In this document: one piece after another, positions 16,797-25,590 of the stretch
How the letters are laid out: the number at the start of each line of letters is the position of its first letter
Position numbering within the stretch: position 1 is the stretch's first letter
From: Nostocoides_A vanveenii
Lineage (GTDB): Bacteria; Actinomycetota; Actinomycetes; Actinomycetales; Dermatophilaceae
Direction: 5' to 3'
DNA: 64,000 bases
Assembly (NCBI RefSeq): GCF_039531165.1
Contig: NZ_BAAAPN010000056.1
Coordinates: 39,695 to 103,694 of the forward strand
Notes under the pieces: model-generated
Database searches by the model: none
Seen by the model: the letters and a program-made list of their open reading frames with translations, nothing else
What the model was told of the DNA's origin: nothing
Made by a program: the position numbers and the translations under genes

Positions 16797-19148
16797 ATGC
16801 GTACTTCGCCCACCGGCATCGACGGTGCCCGGCTGGACCTGGCCGGCACGCGCAGCTTCACCGCGCCTGGGGCGGGCCCGACGCGGCGCGCCGCCATCGG
16901 GGCCTACCTGACCGACTGGCTTGATCAGCTATGGGCGCAGGCCACCGACGGCCAAGCGCTCACAGGTGTGGCGCTCGCGGCCGTTGGTTCCCTCGGCCGC
17001 GGCGACTCCGGGCCGCTGAGCGATATCGACCTGGTGTTGCTGCACGACGGCCGGTCGCTGCCGGCCGAGCGGCTGACGACGCTCGCCGACCGGGTCTGGT
17101 ATCCCATCTGGGACGCCAATGTGCGTCTCGATCACAGCGTCCGCACCCTCGCGCAATGCCGTGCGATCGCCTCCGCCGACCTCAGCGCGGCCGTGGGGCT
17201 GCTAGATGTGGCGCCGATCGCCGGGGATCGCGAGTTCGTGGCTGCGATCCGTTCAACTCTCGCGCACGACTGGCGTGCGCAGGCCCGAAAGCGCCTACCC
17301 CAGCTCGTGGATTCCCTGCGGGAGCGCCACGACCGGCACGGCGAACTCGCGCAGTCCATCGAGCCGGACCTGAAGGAAGCCCGCGGCGGCCTGCGCGATA
17401 TGACCGTGCTCCGCGCCCTCGTCGCCGCCTGGCTCACCGACCGGCCCCATGGCGAGGTCGACGAGGCGTATGCCCGCCTGCTCGACGTCCGCGACGCCCT
17501 TCAGGTCGTCACCGGACGAGGCCGCGACCGACTCGGCCGCGAGGATCACGACGCGGTAGCCGCGCTCCTGGGCTATAGCGACGCCGACGACCTGATGACG
17601 ATGGTCTCGCGCAGCGGGCGCACCCTGGCCTATGCGCTGGACGCCACGATGCGCCGCGCCGGCCAGAGCCAGCGCGCGCGCACCCTGCGCGTCGGCCCGC
17701 GCCGGCCCACCATGGTCGGCCTCGGCTATGGCGTCTTCGAGCACGATGGCGAGGCCGTGCTGGGGGCGGCCCCCAGCGCAGACGTCACCCAGCCGATCCG
17801 AGCAGCGGTGGTCGCGGCGCGGGCCGGCCTGGCCCTGAGCCCGCAGACACTGGCGAATCTTGCCGAGGTCGGGGACCTGTCGACCCCGTGGCCCGAATTG
17901 GCCAGGGATCTGTTCACGGACCTGCTCGCCACGGGAGCGGGCCTGCCGGCGGTGTGGGCGGGACTTACCCAGGCCGGCCTGGTCGCGCGCTGGCTGCCGG
18001 AGTGGGGCGCAGTCGACTCGCGGCCGCAACGCAACCCGATCCATCGGCATACGGTCGATCGGCACCTGATCCAGACGGTCGTGGAAGCGAGCGCCTTCGT
18101 GCGCGAGGTCGCGCGGCCCGACTTGTTGCTGCTTGCCGCCCTGCTGCACGACATCGGCAAGGTGGCCGGTGCGCACGATCACTCGGTGACCGGCGCCAAG
18201 ATCGCCCGGTCGGTGCTGGCGCGGATGGGGGTCGCGGACGCCGATGCCGAGATCGTCGTGCGGCTGGTGCGCGAGCACCTGACATTGATGGAACTCGCGA
18301 CCCGGCGTGACCTGGAGGATCCGGCAACCGCCACGGCCGCGTGGGCGGCGGCCGGGGAGGACCCGGATGTCTTTGACCTCCTGCGCTATCTGTCGATCGC
18401 CGATGCCAAGGCTGCCGGCAGCCTGTCCTGGAACGACTGGCGCGCAAAGCTTTTCGAGCAGTTGTGCGTTGAGGTCAACCGCACCGGGCGCACGCGGACG
18501 CGTCCGGACGCAGCGCCGGACGTCGTTGAGTTGCCCGACGAGGTGCTGACACAACTCGCGGTGGGGGAGCCGGTTGTCGAGGTCAGCGAGATCGACGGGG
18601 CCTATCGGATCGCGGTCTTCGACCGGGACCGGCTCGGGCTATTCGCCGACACGGCCGGCCTATTCGCCGCCCAGGGCTTGACCGTGCGTACCGCTGTGCT
18701 GCACACCCTCGACGCCGTCGCCGCAAACGAATGGATCGTCGAGGTCCCCGGCTCCGACGCGCCGTCGGCTTCGCGGCTCGCGCTCGGGCTCGCTGGTCTC
18801 GCGCGCGGTGAGCGGGCGCCGTTGGCCGCCCTTGAGCGCCGCCGTGCGTATGCCCGCCCGGCCGCCGCCGCGGTTGCCGCCGGTATGCCGACGCGAGCCT
18901 TCGTGCTCCCGGATGCAGCGTCGGACGCCACGGTGCTGGAGGTCCGGACCCGTGACCGGCTCGGCCTCCTGCACGACTTGGGCCGGTGCTTCGCCAAGGC
19001 CGGTCTGACGGTGCGATCCGCGCACATCGCCACCTATGCCGGGCAGACGCTCGACACCTTCTACCTGACCGAAGCGTCCGGCGCCATGCTCAGCCCGCCC
19101 CGCGTCGCCGCCACGGTGGCGGCGATCATCGACTCCTGCGACTCCTGA
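16797..19148 (+). CDS. glnD: PII uridylyltransferase / adenylyltransferase
   Basis: A 783-residue multidomain nitrogen sensor that modifies and demodifies the T-loop of PII. The nucleotidyltransferase motif GSLGRGDSGPLSDIDLVLL is at residues 64-82 with catalytic Asp76 and Asp78. A helical linker contains EPDLKEARGGLRDM. The HD domain near 440-560 has ALLHDIGKVAGAHDHS. Two ACT domains end the protein, recognisable at VFDRDRLGLFADTAGLFAAQG and VRTRDRLGLLHDLGRCFA. GAAGAGGAG precedes ATG 16797. It completes the amt-glnB-glnD module; actinobacterial homologues adenylylate rather than uridylylate PII. Confidence 0.96.
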   Translation: MRTSPTGIDGARLDLAGTRSFTAPGAGPTRRAAIGAYLTDWLDQLWAQATDGQALTGVALAAVGSLGRGDSGPLSDIDLVLLHDGRSLPAERLTTLADRVWYPIWDANVRLDHSVRTLAQCRAIASADLSAAVGLLDVAPIAGDREFVAAIRSTLAHDWRAQARKRLPQLVDSLRERHDRHGELAQSIEPDLKEARGGLRDMTVLRALVAAWLTDRPHGEVDEAYARLLDVRDALQVVTGRGRDRLGREDHDAVAALLGYSDADDLMTMVSRSGRTLAYALDATMRRAGQSQRARTLRVGPRRPTMVGLGYGVFEHDGEAVLGAAPSADVTQPIRAAVVAARAGLALSPQTLANLAEVGDLSTPWPELARDLFTDLLATGAGLPAVWAGLTQAGLVARWLPEWGAVDSRPQRNPIHRHTVDRHLIQTVVEASAFVREVARPDLLLLAALLHDIGKVAGAHDHSVTGAKIARSVLARMGVADADAEIVVRLVREHLTLMELATRRDLEDPATATAAWAAAGEDPDVFDLLRYLSIADAKAAGSLSWNDWRAKLFEQLCVEVNRTGRTRTRPDAAPDVVELPDEVLTQLAVGEPVVEVSEIDGAYRIAVFDRDRLGLFADTAGLFAAQGLTVRTAVLHTLDAVAANEWIVEVPGSDAPSASRLALGLAGLARGERAPLAALERRRAYARPAAAAVAAGMPTRAFVLPDAASDATVLEVRTRDRLGLLHDLGRCFAKAGLTVRSAHIATYAGQTLDTFYLTEASGAMLSPPRVAATVAAIIDSCDS

Positions 19149-19294
19149 CGCGTTGGCTCTACCTGGCCGAGCGCCGGCTCGGCGTGACCAAGCGTCGGCT
19201 CGTCCGGCACTGGCCGCCGGCTCGCCCGGCAGCGCGCCTCAGCCATTCTCGGCACCGGCGGACCAGCTGGACGCGCCCGGTTAGGCTTGAGCCC

Positions 19295-20890
19295 GTGTTC
19301 ACGTCACTCTCCGATCGCCTTGCCGCGACCTTCAAGAACCTGCGGGGCAAGGGCCGCCTGAGCGAGTCCGACGTCAACAAGACGGTCCGCGACATCCGCA
19401 TGGCCCTCTTAGAGGCCGACGTCGCGCTGCCCGTGGTCAAGGACTTCACGCACAACATTCGTGAGCGCGCCCTCGGCGCTGAGGTCTCCCAGGCGCTCAA
19501 CCCGGCCCAGCAGATCGTCAAGATCGTCAACGAGGAACTCATCGACATCCTCGGCCAGCACACCCGGCCGCTGCGGCTGGCCAAGACCGCGCCGACCGTC
19601 ATCATGCTCGCCGGCCTCCAGGGCTCGGGCAAGACGACGCTCGCCGGCAAGCTCGGCAAGTGGTTCAAGGATCAGGGCGACACCCCGCTCCTCGTGGCCG
19701 CGGACCTCCAGCGGCCGAATGCTGTGACCCAGCTTCAGGTCGTCGGCGAGCGGGCAGGAGTGCCGGTCTTCGCGCCCGAGAAGGGCAATGTCGGCGGGCA
19801 CGATGCCGTAGGGCCGACGGGGGAAGGGACGCGGTCATACGGCGATCCGGTCGAGGTCGCCGAGGACGGCATCCAACACGCGATCTCCAAGCTCTACAAC
19901 GTCGTCATCGTCGACACCGCCGGCCGTCTCGCGGTCGATGAGAACCTCATGCAGCAGGCCGCAGACATCCGCGACGCCATCGAGCCCGACGAAGTCCTCT
20001 TCGTCATCGACGCGATGATCGGTCAGGCCGCCGTCGAGACCGCGCAGGCCTTCCAGGACGGCATCGACTTCACCGGCGTCGTGCTCTCCAAGCTCGACGG
20101 TGACGCCCGCGGTGGTGCGGCGCTCTCGGTCGCGAAGATCACCGGCCGCCCGATCATGTTTGCCTCCACCGGCGAGGGCGTGAAGGATTTCGAGATCTTC
20201 CACCCCGACCGGATGGCCTCGCGCATCCTCGACATGGGCGACATGCTCACCCTGATCGAGAAGGCGGAGAAGGCCTTCGATCGCGAGCAGGCCGCGGAGA
20301 TGGAACGCAAGTTCCTTGCGGCCGAAGACTTTACGTTCGACGACTTCTTGCAGCAGATGGCCGCGATCAAGCGGATGGGCTCGCTGAAGTCGATGCTGAA
20401 GATGATGCCCGGTATGAACGAGATGAAGGCTCAGCTCGACGCCCTCGACGAGCGCGAGTTCGACCGGGTCGAGGCGATGGTCCGCTCGATGACGCCCTTC
20501 GAGCGCTCGCACCCCAAGCAGATCAACGGCTCCCGGCGTGCCCGTATCGCCGCCGGTTCGGGGGTCACCGTCGGCGAGGTCAACCAACTCCTGACGCGGT
20601 TCACCGAGGCGCAGAAGATGATGAAGCAGCTCGCCCGCGGCGGCGGGATTCCCGGTATGCCGGGCCTGCCGGGCACGGGCAAGCGTGGTCGTCAGCAGGC
20701 CCCCCAGCGCATCAAGTCGAAGTCGGGCAACCCCGCCAAGCGCGCCGAGCAGGAGCGGGCGGCAGCCAGCAGCGCCAACCGCGCGCCTGCCGGTAGCGCC
20801 TTCGGCGCGGGCTTAGGTGGCTCCGACCCGTCCGCCGGTCTGGACCCGAGCAAGCTGCCCAAGGGCTTCGAGAAGTTCCTCGGGCAGTAG
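19295..20890 (+). CDS. ffh: Signal recognition particle protein Ffh
   Basis: A 531-residue SRP54 GTPase that binds 4.5S RNA and signal peptides. The N domain begins FTSLSDRLAATFKNLRGKG. G-domain motifs are GLQGSGKTTLAGKL, AADLQRPNAV, DTAGRLAVDENL and SKLDGDARGGAAL. The M domain is Met-rich (KSMLKMMPGMNEMK, RSMTPFERSHP, GEVNQLLTRF), and the tail is Lys/Ala/Gly-rich. GTG 19295 has TAGGCT eight bases upstream and no ribosome site, so it may be leaderless. Between APEKGN and GDPVEVAED there are about 15 extra residues (VGGHDAVGPTGEGTRSY) compared with the usual short EPGNGVGDPV loop. Confidence 0.96.
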   Translation: MFTSLSDRLAATFKNLRGKGRLSESDVNKTVRDIRMALLEADVALPVVKDFTHNIRERALGAEVSQALNPAQQIVKIVNEELIDILGQHTRPLRLAKTAPTVIMLAGLQGSGKTTLAGKLGKWFKDQGDTPLLVAADLQRPNAVTQLQVVGERAGVPVFAPEKGNVGGHDAVGPTGEGTRSYGDPVEVAEDGIQHAISKLYNVVIVDTAGRLAVDENLMQQAADIRDAIEPDEVLFVIDAMIGQAAVETAQAFQDGIDFTGVVLSKLDGDARGGAALSVAKITGRPIMFASTGEGVKDFEIFHPDRMASRILDMGDMLTLIEKAEKAFDREQAAEMERKFLAAEDFTFDDFLQQMAAIKRMGSLKSMLKMMPGMNEMKAQLDALDEREFDRVEAMVRSMTPFERSHPKQINGSRRARIAAGSGVTVGEVNQLLTRFTEAQKMMKQLARGGGIPGMPGLPGTGKRGRQQAPQRIKSKSGNPAKRAEQERAAASSANRAPAGSAFGAGLGGSDPSAGLDPSKLPKGFEKFLGQ

Positions 20891-20911
20891 CCCCGCCCTT
20901 CCTGCCCTGCC

Positions 20912-20938
20912 GTAAGTGGGGTGAATCACCCCACTTAC
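20912..20938. repeat. 27-base perfect palindrome downstream of ffh
   Basis: GTAAGTGGGGTGA and TCACCCCACTTAC are exact inverted copies around one central A. It lies 21 bases after the ffh stop. There is no T-tract. It may end or stabilise the ffh message or be a binding site for a dimeric protein acting on the following ORF. I see it once in this window. Confidence 0.6.
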
Positions 20939-21044
20939 TGGACGGTAGCGAGGAAAGGGCGGAGGACGAGTCGGCGTGTGGGAGCCGAGACCTAGCTCGG
21001 CGAGTGACTGGGTACTCCTGAGGAAACCTAGGAGGTCGAACACC

Positions 21045-21293
21045 ATGTACGACTTGATAGCGCTCGACCGCCCTACCGGAGGGTTGCTTCGATTTGAGGA
21101 GTTGATGACGGCGCTGAGGCCCTGCGCGCCCGATTCGACGCCGAGAATGCGCTCGGCCGTGGATGACACCGAGGTCGTGGTTCTCGCCTCCGATTCCCGG
21201 GAGACCCTGGATTGTATCCACGCCCGCCATTTCGCCTCGCTTCCCGCGCTGATCCAGCGGGCGATCGACGCGGCCGGGGCACCAGCGGCGTGA
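21045..21293 (+). CDS. Small hypothetical protein
   Basis: 82 residues from ATG 21045, which has AGGAGG nine bases upstream. No family is recognised and no membrane segment or signal is visible. The protein has a hydrophobic strand DDTEVVVLASDS and a C-terminal helix. Codon use at its start (TTG ATA, CTT CGA TTT) is less GC-rich than in the neighbours, so it may be acquired or not a real gene. It sits between the palindrome at 20912 and the hydrolase at 21312. Confidence 0.45.
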   Translation: MYDLIALDRPTGGLLRFEELMTALRPCAPDSTPRMRSAVDDTEVVVLASDSRETLDCIHARHFASLPALIQRAIDAAGAPAA

Positions 21294-21311
21294 GCCTGGC
21301 ACGCTAGGTCG

Positions 21312-22163
21312 GTGACCAGAGCACCTTCGCCCGCCGCCCTGCATACGCTCACCGCGGGGTCCAGCGGGCCTCGGATCGCCTTCCTGCACGGTCTCTTCGG
21401 GCAGGGGCGCAACTGGCAGCAGATCGCCAAAGGCGTTGTGGGGGAAGGTGGTTCGGACGCACGCGCGCTGATGATCGACCTGCCTGATCACGGGCGCTCG
21501 CCGTGGACCGACGATTTCTCCTACGAGACGTATGCCGCGCGCGTGGCCGACACGATCAGCGCCTGGGCCGGCGACGAGCCGGTCACCCTGGTCGGGCACT
21601 CCCTCGGTGGCAAGACCGCGATGATCGCCGCGCTCCAGCACCCGGCGGGTTTCGAGAAGCTCTGCGTCGTCGACATCGCGCCGCGCAGCTATCACAACCT
21701 GCACCGCTTCGCGGGCTATATCGCCGGCATGCAGGCCCTTCCCTTGGAGGAACTGACCAGCCGTCGCGATGCGGAGGAACGCTTCGCCCAGGTCGAGCCC
21801 GACCCGGGCGTCGCAGCCTTCCTCCTGCAAAACCTGCGCCGCGCAGGTGACAGCTGGGCCTGGCAGTGCAATCTGCAGCTTGTCGCGCGAGACGCCGCTC
21901 GCGGTTCCGCCTCGCGGATCGCGGACTTCCCGTATGCCGTGAACGCCGGCGATCCGCTGCCCGCCCCGTCTCCCTTCGGCGGGCCAACTCTCTGGCTCGC
22001 CGGCTCCGAGTCGGGCTATGTCGCCGACGAGGACACCGAGCGGATGCGCGAACTCTTCCCCGCGGTCCGCAAGGTCACCGTCAAGGGCGCCGGCCACTGG
22101 GTGCACACCGACTCACCTCAGGTCGTCATCGAGACGCTCCGGCGCCTGCTCGCCGTCCGCTGA
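21312..22163 (+). CDS. Alpha/beta-fold hydrolase
   Basis: 283 residues with the alpha/beta-hydrolase order. The oxyanion region is FLHGLFGQGRNW; the nucleophile elbow GHSLGGK (Ser near residue 99) follows. The sequence then has DIAPRSYHNLHRF and a late VTVKGAGHWVHTD with the catalytic His. The HGLFG and DLPDHGRSPW phrases resemble the YbfF/ABHD11 esterase group. The substrate cannot be told. The start is GTG. Upstream of the following glycosyltransferase there are 158 bases with no gene. Confidence 0.85.
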   Translation: MTRAPSPAALHTLTAGSSGPRIAFLHGLFGQGRNWQQIAKGVVGEGGSDARALMIDLPDHGRSPWTDDFSYETYAARVADTISAWAGDEPVTLVGHSLGGKTAMIAALQHPAGFEKLCVVDIAPRSYHNLHRFAGYIAGMQALPLEELTSRRDAEERFAQVEPDPGVAAFLLQNLRRAGDSWAWQCNLQLVARDAARGSASRIADFPYAVNAGDPLPAPSPFGGPTLWLAGSESGYVADEDTERMRELFPAVRKVTVKGAGHWVHTDSPQVVIETLRRLLAVR

Positions 22164-22321
22164 TCGCTCGCCGACCGGTGCCCGTCGCCCGCCGACGCTC
22201 GCTGCCCGCCACCGCCGACTGGTTCTCCCCGCTGATCCCGCGCCAAGACTTCATCGACACGATGCCTGCCACACCTGTCGTGGACGGCTGATGCCCTCCT
22301 GGCGTCCGGGACCGTTGCCTT

Positions 22322-23488
22322 GTGCGCGTTGCGATCGTCACCGAGTCCTTCCTGCCCAGCATCAACGGCGTGACCACCTCGGTATGCCGAGTGGCGGAAT
22401 GCCTGCATCTGCTCGGCCACGATGTCGTCGTCATCGCTCCGGATCCGGCGCCCGCGTGGTTCGGCCCGATCCCGGTGCACACGGTGCGCTCCGTTCCCGT
22501 GCGGCAGTTCCCCACCGGCGTGCCCAGCGGCCGGGTCGAGTCCCTGCTTGCGGAGATTGCGCCGGATGTCGTGCATGTCGCCAGCCCTTTCGTCATTGGC
22601 GCGCGCGCCTTGTCGGCGTGCCACGAACTCGGGCTGCCGAGCGTCGCGATCTTTCAGACGGACATGCCGAGGTATGCCGAGCAGCACGCCCCTGGCCCCC
22701 TCGCACCCCAGGTCGCAAACCTGGCCTGGCGCTGGGTGCGGCGGGTGCACGCCCTCGCCGACCAGACCCTCGCACCGTCGACGGCCAGCCTGGCGGCCCT
22801 GCGGGCGCATGGTGTCGAGCGAACTGCGTTGTGGGGGCGCGGCGTCGATACGACGCTCTTCTCGCCGGCCTGGCGGAACCACCCAGCCGCTCGCGACCTG
22901 CGGGCACGCCTGGCCCCAGCGGGCGAAACGCTCGTCGGCTATATCGGTCGACTGGCCCCGGAAAAGGAACTGGACCGGCTGGCCGAGCTCGCCGGCATAC
23001 CGGGTCTGCGGCTGGTGATCGTGGGGGACGGGCCGTCGCGGGCGGCGCTCGAGACCACCCTGAACAGGGCGTTCGGGTGCGGCGCCCGCCCGGCTTTCCT
23101 CGGCTTCCGGCAGGGTGCGGACCTCGCGATCCCGTATGCCGCGCTCGATGTCTTCGTGCACCCGGGCACGACCGAGACCTTCGGCCAGACCCTGCAGGAG
23201 GCGGCGGCATCCGGGTTGCCCGTGGTGGCCGCCGCGGTGGGCGGCCCACTCGATTTGGTCGAGCATGGCCGCACCGGCCTGCTTTTCGACCCCGCGCTCT
23301 CCGGTGCCCTGTCCGCCTGCGTGGGACACCTCGTCAGTGAGCGCGCCATGCGCGAGCGGATGGGCGCGGCGGCGACTGCTGCCGTGGCCGAACGCACCTG
23401 GCCGAGCCTGACCGCCACCCTTGTGGAGCACTACGCGCACGCGCGCCGGCGGATGGCTCCGGAACGGCACGCCGCCAGCCGACGTTGA
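22322..23488 (+). CDS. GT4-family glycosyltransferase, mannosyltransferase-like
   Basis: 388 residues starting RVAIVTESFLPSINGVTTSV, the hallmark N-terminus of the PimB/MgtA branch of GT4 enzymes in actinobacteria, which move mannose from GDP-mannose to phosphatidylinositol mannosides or glucuronosyl lipids. Later motifs fit: FQTDMPRYAEQH, LWGRGVDTTLFSP, GYIGRLAPEKELDRL, and the sugar-nucleotide site HPGTTETFGQTLQEAAASG with EX7E. GT-B fold, cytoplasmic face. The exact acceptor is uncertain; MgtA is the closest guess from memory. GTG start with no strong ribosome site. Confidence 0.85.
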   Translation: MRVAIVTESFLPSINGVTTSVCRVAECLHLLGHDVVVIAPDPAPAWFGPIPVHTVRSVPVRQFPTGVPSGRVESLLAEIAPDVVHVASPFVIGARALSACHELGLPSVAIFQTDMPRYAEQHAPGPLAPQVANLAWRWVRRVHALADQTLAPSTASLAALRAHGVERTALWGRGVDTTLFSPAWRNHPAARDLRARLAPAGETLVGYIGRLAPEKELDRLAELAGIPGLRLVIVGDGPSRAALETTLNRAFGCGARPAFLGFRQGADLAIPYAALDVFVHPGTTETFGQTLQEAAASGLPVVAAAVGGPLDLVEHGRTGLLFDPALSGALSACVGHLVSERAMRERMGAAATAAVAERTWPSLTATLVEHYAHARRRMAPERHAASRR

Positions 23489-23616
23489 GCGGGCACAGTC
23501 CGCCGGCGCCACACTGAGGCGCGGGTGTGGCATGCCGGGTGGGGAAGCCGGCAAACGGCAGGTCGTCACCAGCCGACGCCGAGGCGCGTCTCGGCATACG
23601 GACATCAATTGTCTTG

Positions 23617-23641
23617 TATTCCCATATCTACTGTAGGAATA
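23617..23641. promoter_or_regulatory. Candidate operator/promoter of the ABC transporter operon
   Basis: TATTCC (23617-23622) and GGAATA (23636-23641) are inverted copies, and the centre holds a second palindrome CTAC-T-GTAG (23628-23636). The stretch is strikingly AT-rich for this genome and lies about 95 bases before the substrate-binding protein gene. CTACTGTAGGAAT resembles sites of CymR/Rrf2-type sulfur regulators, and an Rrf2 gene lies 4.4 kb downstream. A TTGTCT at 23609-23614 may be part of the promoter. Confidence 0.5.
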
Positions 23642-23734
23642 GACGACGACGGCACCGACGCCCGTCTCCTACCACTTCGGTCGGACGCGGCGCGCCGCGG
23701 ACGGCCTACGCCCTTTGCACGAAAGGCACCACCC

Positions 23735-24784
23735 ATGGCACTCTCGCGGCGCACCGCGACCACCCTCGTCTTGACCGGCATTCTCGGGCTGACGGCCTGC
23801 TCCGGCGGCACGGACGCGGGGTCTAGCGGCTCCAGCGGCGGGTTCGCGGCCAGTGAGGTCAAGCTTGGCTACTTCCCCAATGTCACGCACGCACTCCCGA
23901 TCGTCGCGGACAAGGAAGGCCTCTACGCCAAGCACCTCGGATCCACCACCCTTAAGGTGTCGACCTTCAACGCCGGCCCGGCCGCGATGGAGGCCCTGAA
24001 GTCGGGCGCCATCGACGCGACCTATGTCGGCCCGGGCCCCTCCACCAACGCCTTCATCAACTCCGGCGGCGAGGCCATCCGCATCGTGGCCGGCGCGGCC
24101 ACCGGCGGCGCTGCGCTGGTGGTCGACCCCTCGATCGCGTCTGTCGCGGACCTTAAGGGCACTAAGGTCGCCACCCCGCAACTCGGCAACACCCAGGACG
24201 TCGCGCTGCGCTACTACCTCAAGGAGAAGGGCCTGAAGACAGATCTGCAGGGCGGCGGCGACGTCTCCATCACGCCGCAGGAGAACTCGCAGATCCTGGA
24301 CTCCTTCGCCCAGAAGCTGATTGCCGGCGCTTGGGTCCCCGAGCCGTATGCCACGCGGCTGGTCCAGGCCGGCGGCAAGGTCCTGGTCGACGAGCACTCG
24401 CTCTGGCCGAACGGGAAGTTCCCGGTCACCGTGCTCGCGGTGCGCCCGGACTTCCTCAAGGACCACCCCGAGACTGTCAAGGCGTTGCTCGAGGCCCAGG
24501 TCGAGGCCGAAGACTTCATCGCCAACGATCCCGCCAAGTCCCAGGCCGACGTCGGCGCGGTGATCAAGACCGTCTCGGGCAAGGCCCTCGACCCGGCGGT
24601 GCTCGCCGACGCCTGGAAGAACCTCGAGTTCACCAACGACCCGGTCTCGTCCGCGCTGACCGAGGGTGCCAAGCACGCCTATGACGTGGGCATTCTCAAG
24701 ACCGAGCCCAAGCTCGATGGTCTGGTCGACCTGACCATCCTCAACCAGGTCCTCAAAGCCGCCGGCAAGGACGTCGTGTCATGA
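23735..24784 (+). CDS. ABC transporter substrate-binding lipoprotein (sulfonate/nitrate/taurine type)
   Basis: 349 residues. The N-terminus ends in the lipobox LTAC at about residue 20, followed by a Ser/Gly linker, so it is a lipid-anchored extracytoplasmic receptor. The mature part begins VKLGYFPNVTHALPIV, and later GAIDATYVGPGPSTNAF and GAWVPEPYATRL follow, typical of the SsuA/TauA/NrtA (NMT1-like) family. GAAAGG precedes ATG 23735 by eight bases. It overlaps the ATPase gene by four bases. Likely substrates are alkanesulfonates, taurine or nitrate; the possible CymR-like operator favours sulfur. Confidence 0.9.
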   Translation: MALSRRTATTLVLTGILGLTACSGGTDAGSSGSSGGFAASEVKLGYFPNVTHALPIVADKEGLYAKHLGSTTLKVSTFNAGPAAMEALKSGAIDATYVGPGPSTNAFINSGGEAIRIVAGAATGGAALVVDPSIASVADLKGTKVATPQLGNTQDVALRYYLKEKGLKTDLQGGGDVSITPQENSQILDSFAQKLIAGAWVPEPYATRLVQAGGKVLVDEHSLWPNGKFPVTVLAVRPDFLKDHPETVKALLEAQVEAEDFIANDPAKSQADVGAVIKTVSGKALDPAVLADAWKNLEFTNDPVSSALTEGAKHAYDVGILKTEPKLDGLVDLTILNQVLKAAGKDVVS

Positions 24785-25590
24785 CAGCACTCGCCGTGCC
24801 CGACGCGCGCGCCGACGATCCCTTCGGAATCAACGCCTTTCGCGAGGAGGGCGGCTCGGACAACGCCGTCGTCCTCGACGAGGTCACCAAGCGGTATGGC
24901 CGCGGCACCCTTGCCCTCGACGGCATCGACCTGCGCGTCCGGCGCGGCGAGTTCGTCTGCTTCGTCGGGGCCTCGGGATGCGGCAAGTCGACCCTGCTGA
25001 ATATCGTCAGCGGGCTGGACAAGGCAACGTCAGGACGGGTATCGGTCGCCGGCCGGCCGGCCCTGATGTTCCAGGAACACGCACTCATGCCGTGGCTGTC
25101 CTCGCTGGACAATGTCGCCCTGCCGATGCGGCTGGCCGGCGTGCCAAAGGCGCAGCGCCTTGAGCGTGCCCACGAGTTGTTAGCCAGCGTGCACCTCGGT
25201 GACGTGGTCGACAAGCGACCCCATGAGCTATCGGGCGGGATGCGGCAGCGTGTCGCTCTGGCTCGCACGCTCGCCACCGAGTCCCAGGTGCTCCTGATGG
25301 ATGAACCCTTCGGGGCGCTCGATGCCATGACGCGCGATCTGCTGCACGATGAGTTGGAGTCCGTATGGCGCGCTCGCGGCCTGACGGTCCTCTTCGTCAC
25401 CCACAACGTCCGTGAGGCTGTGCGCCTCGCGGACCGGGTCGTCCTCCTGTCCAGCCGGCCCGGCCGGGTGGTGCAGGAATACCCCATTGAGTTGGCGCGC
25501 CCGCGGCGTTTCGACGACCCGGCGGTCGGCTCGGCCACCGGCCAGATCACCACCGCACTGCGCAAGGAGGTTGCGCGCCATGGCGATTGA
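24781..25590 (+). CDS. ABC transporter ATP-binding protein (SsuB/TauB type)
   Basis: 269 residues. Walker A GASGCGKSTLL is near residue 64, the Q-loop FQEHALMPW near 98, the signature LSGGMRQRVALART near 151 and Walker B VLLMDEPFGALD near 172, followed by a switch His in FVTHN. The C-terminal part with EYPIELARPR is usual for nitrate/sulfonate/taurine importers. The start codon overlaps the stop of the receptor gene and the end overlaps the permease gene by 11 bases, so the three genes form one translationally coupled operon. Confidence 0.94.
   Translation: MTALAVPDARADDPFGINAFREEGGSDNAVVLDEVTKRYGRGTLALDGIDLRVRRGEFVCFVGASGCGKSTLLNIVSGLDKATSGRVSVAGRPALMFQEHALMPWLSSLDNVALPMRLAGVPKAQRLERAHELLASVHLGDVVDKRPHELSGGMRQRVALARTLATESQVLLMDEPFGALDAMTRDLLHDELESVWRARGLTVLFVTHNVREAVRLADRVVLLSSRPGRVVQEYPIELARPRRFDDPAVGSATGQITTALRKEVARHGD

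Noticed and set aside
22118..23608. 496-codon minus-strand frame opposite the glycosyltransferase
   Set aside because: No motifs, and the plus-strand GT4 signature is complete.
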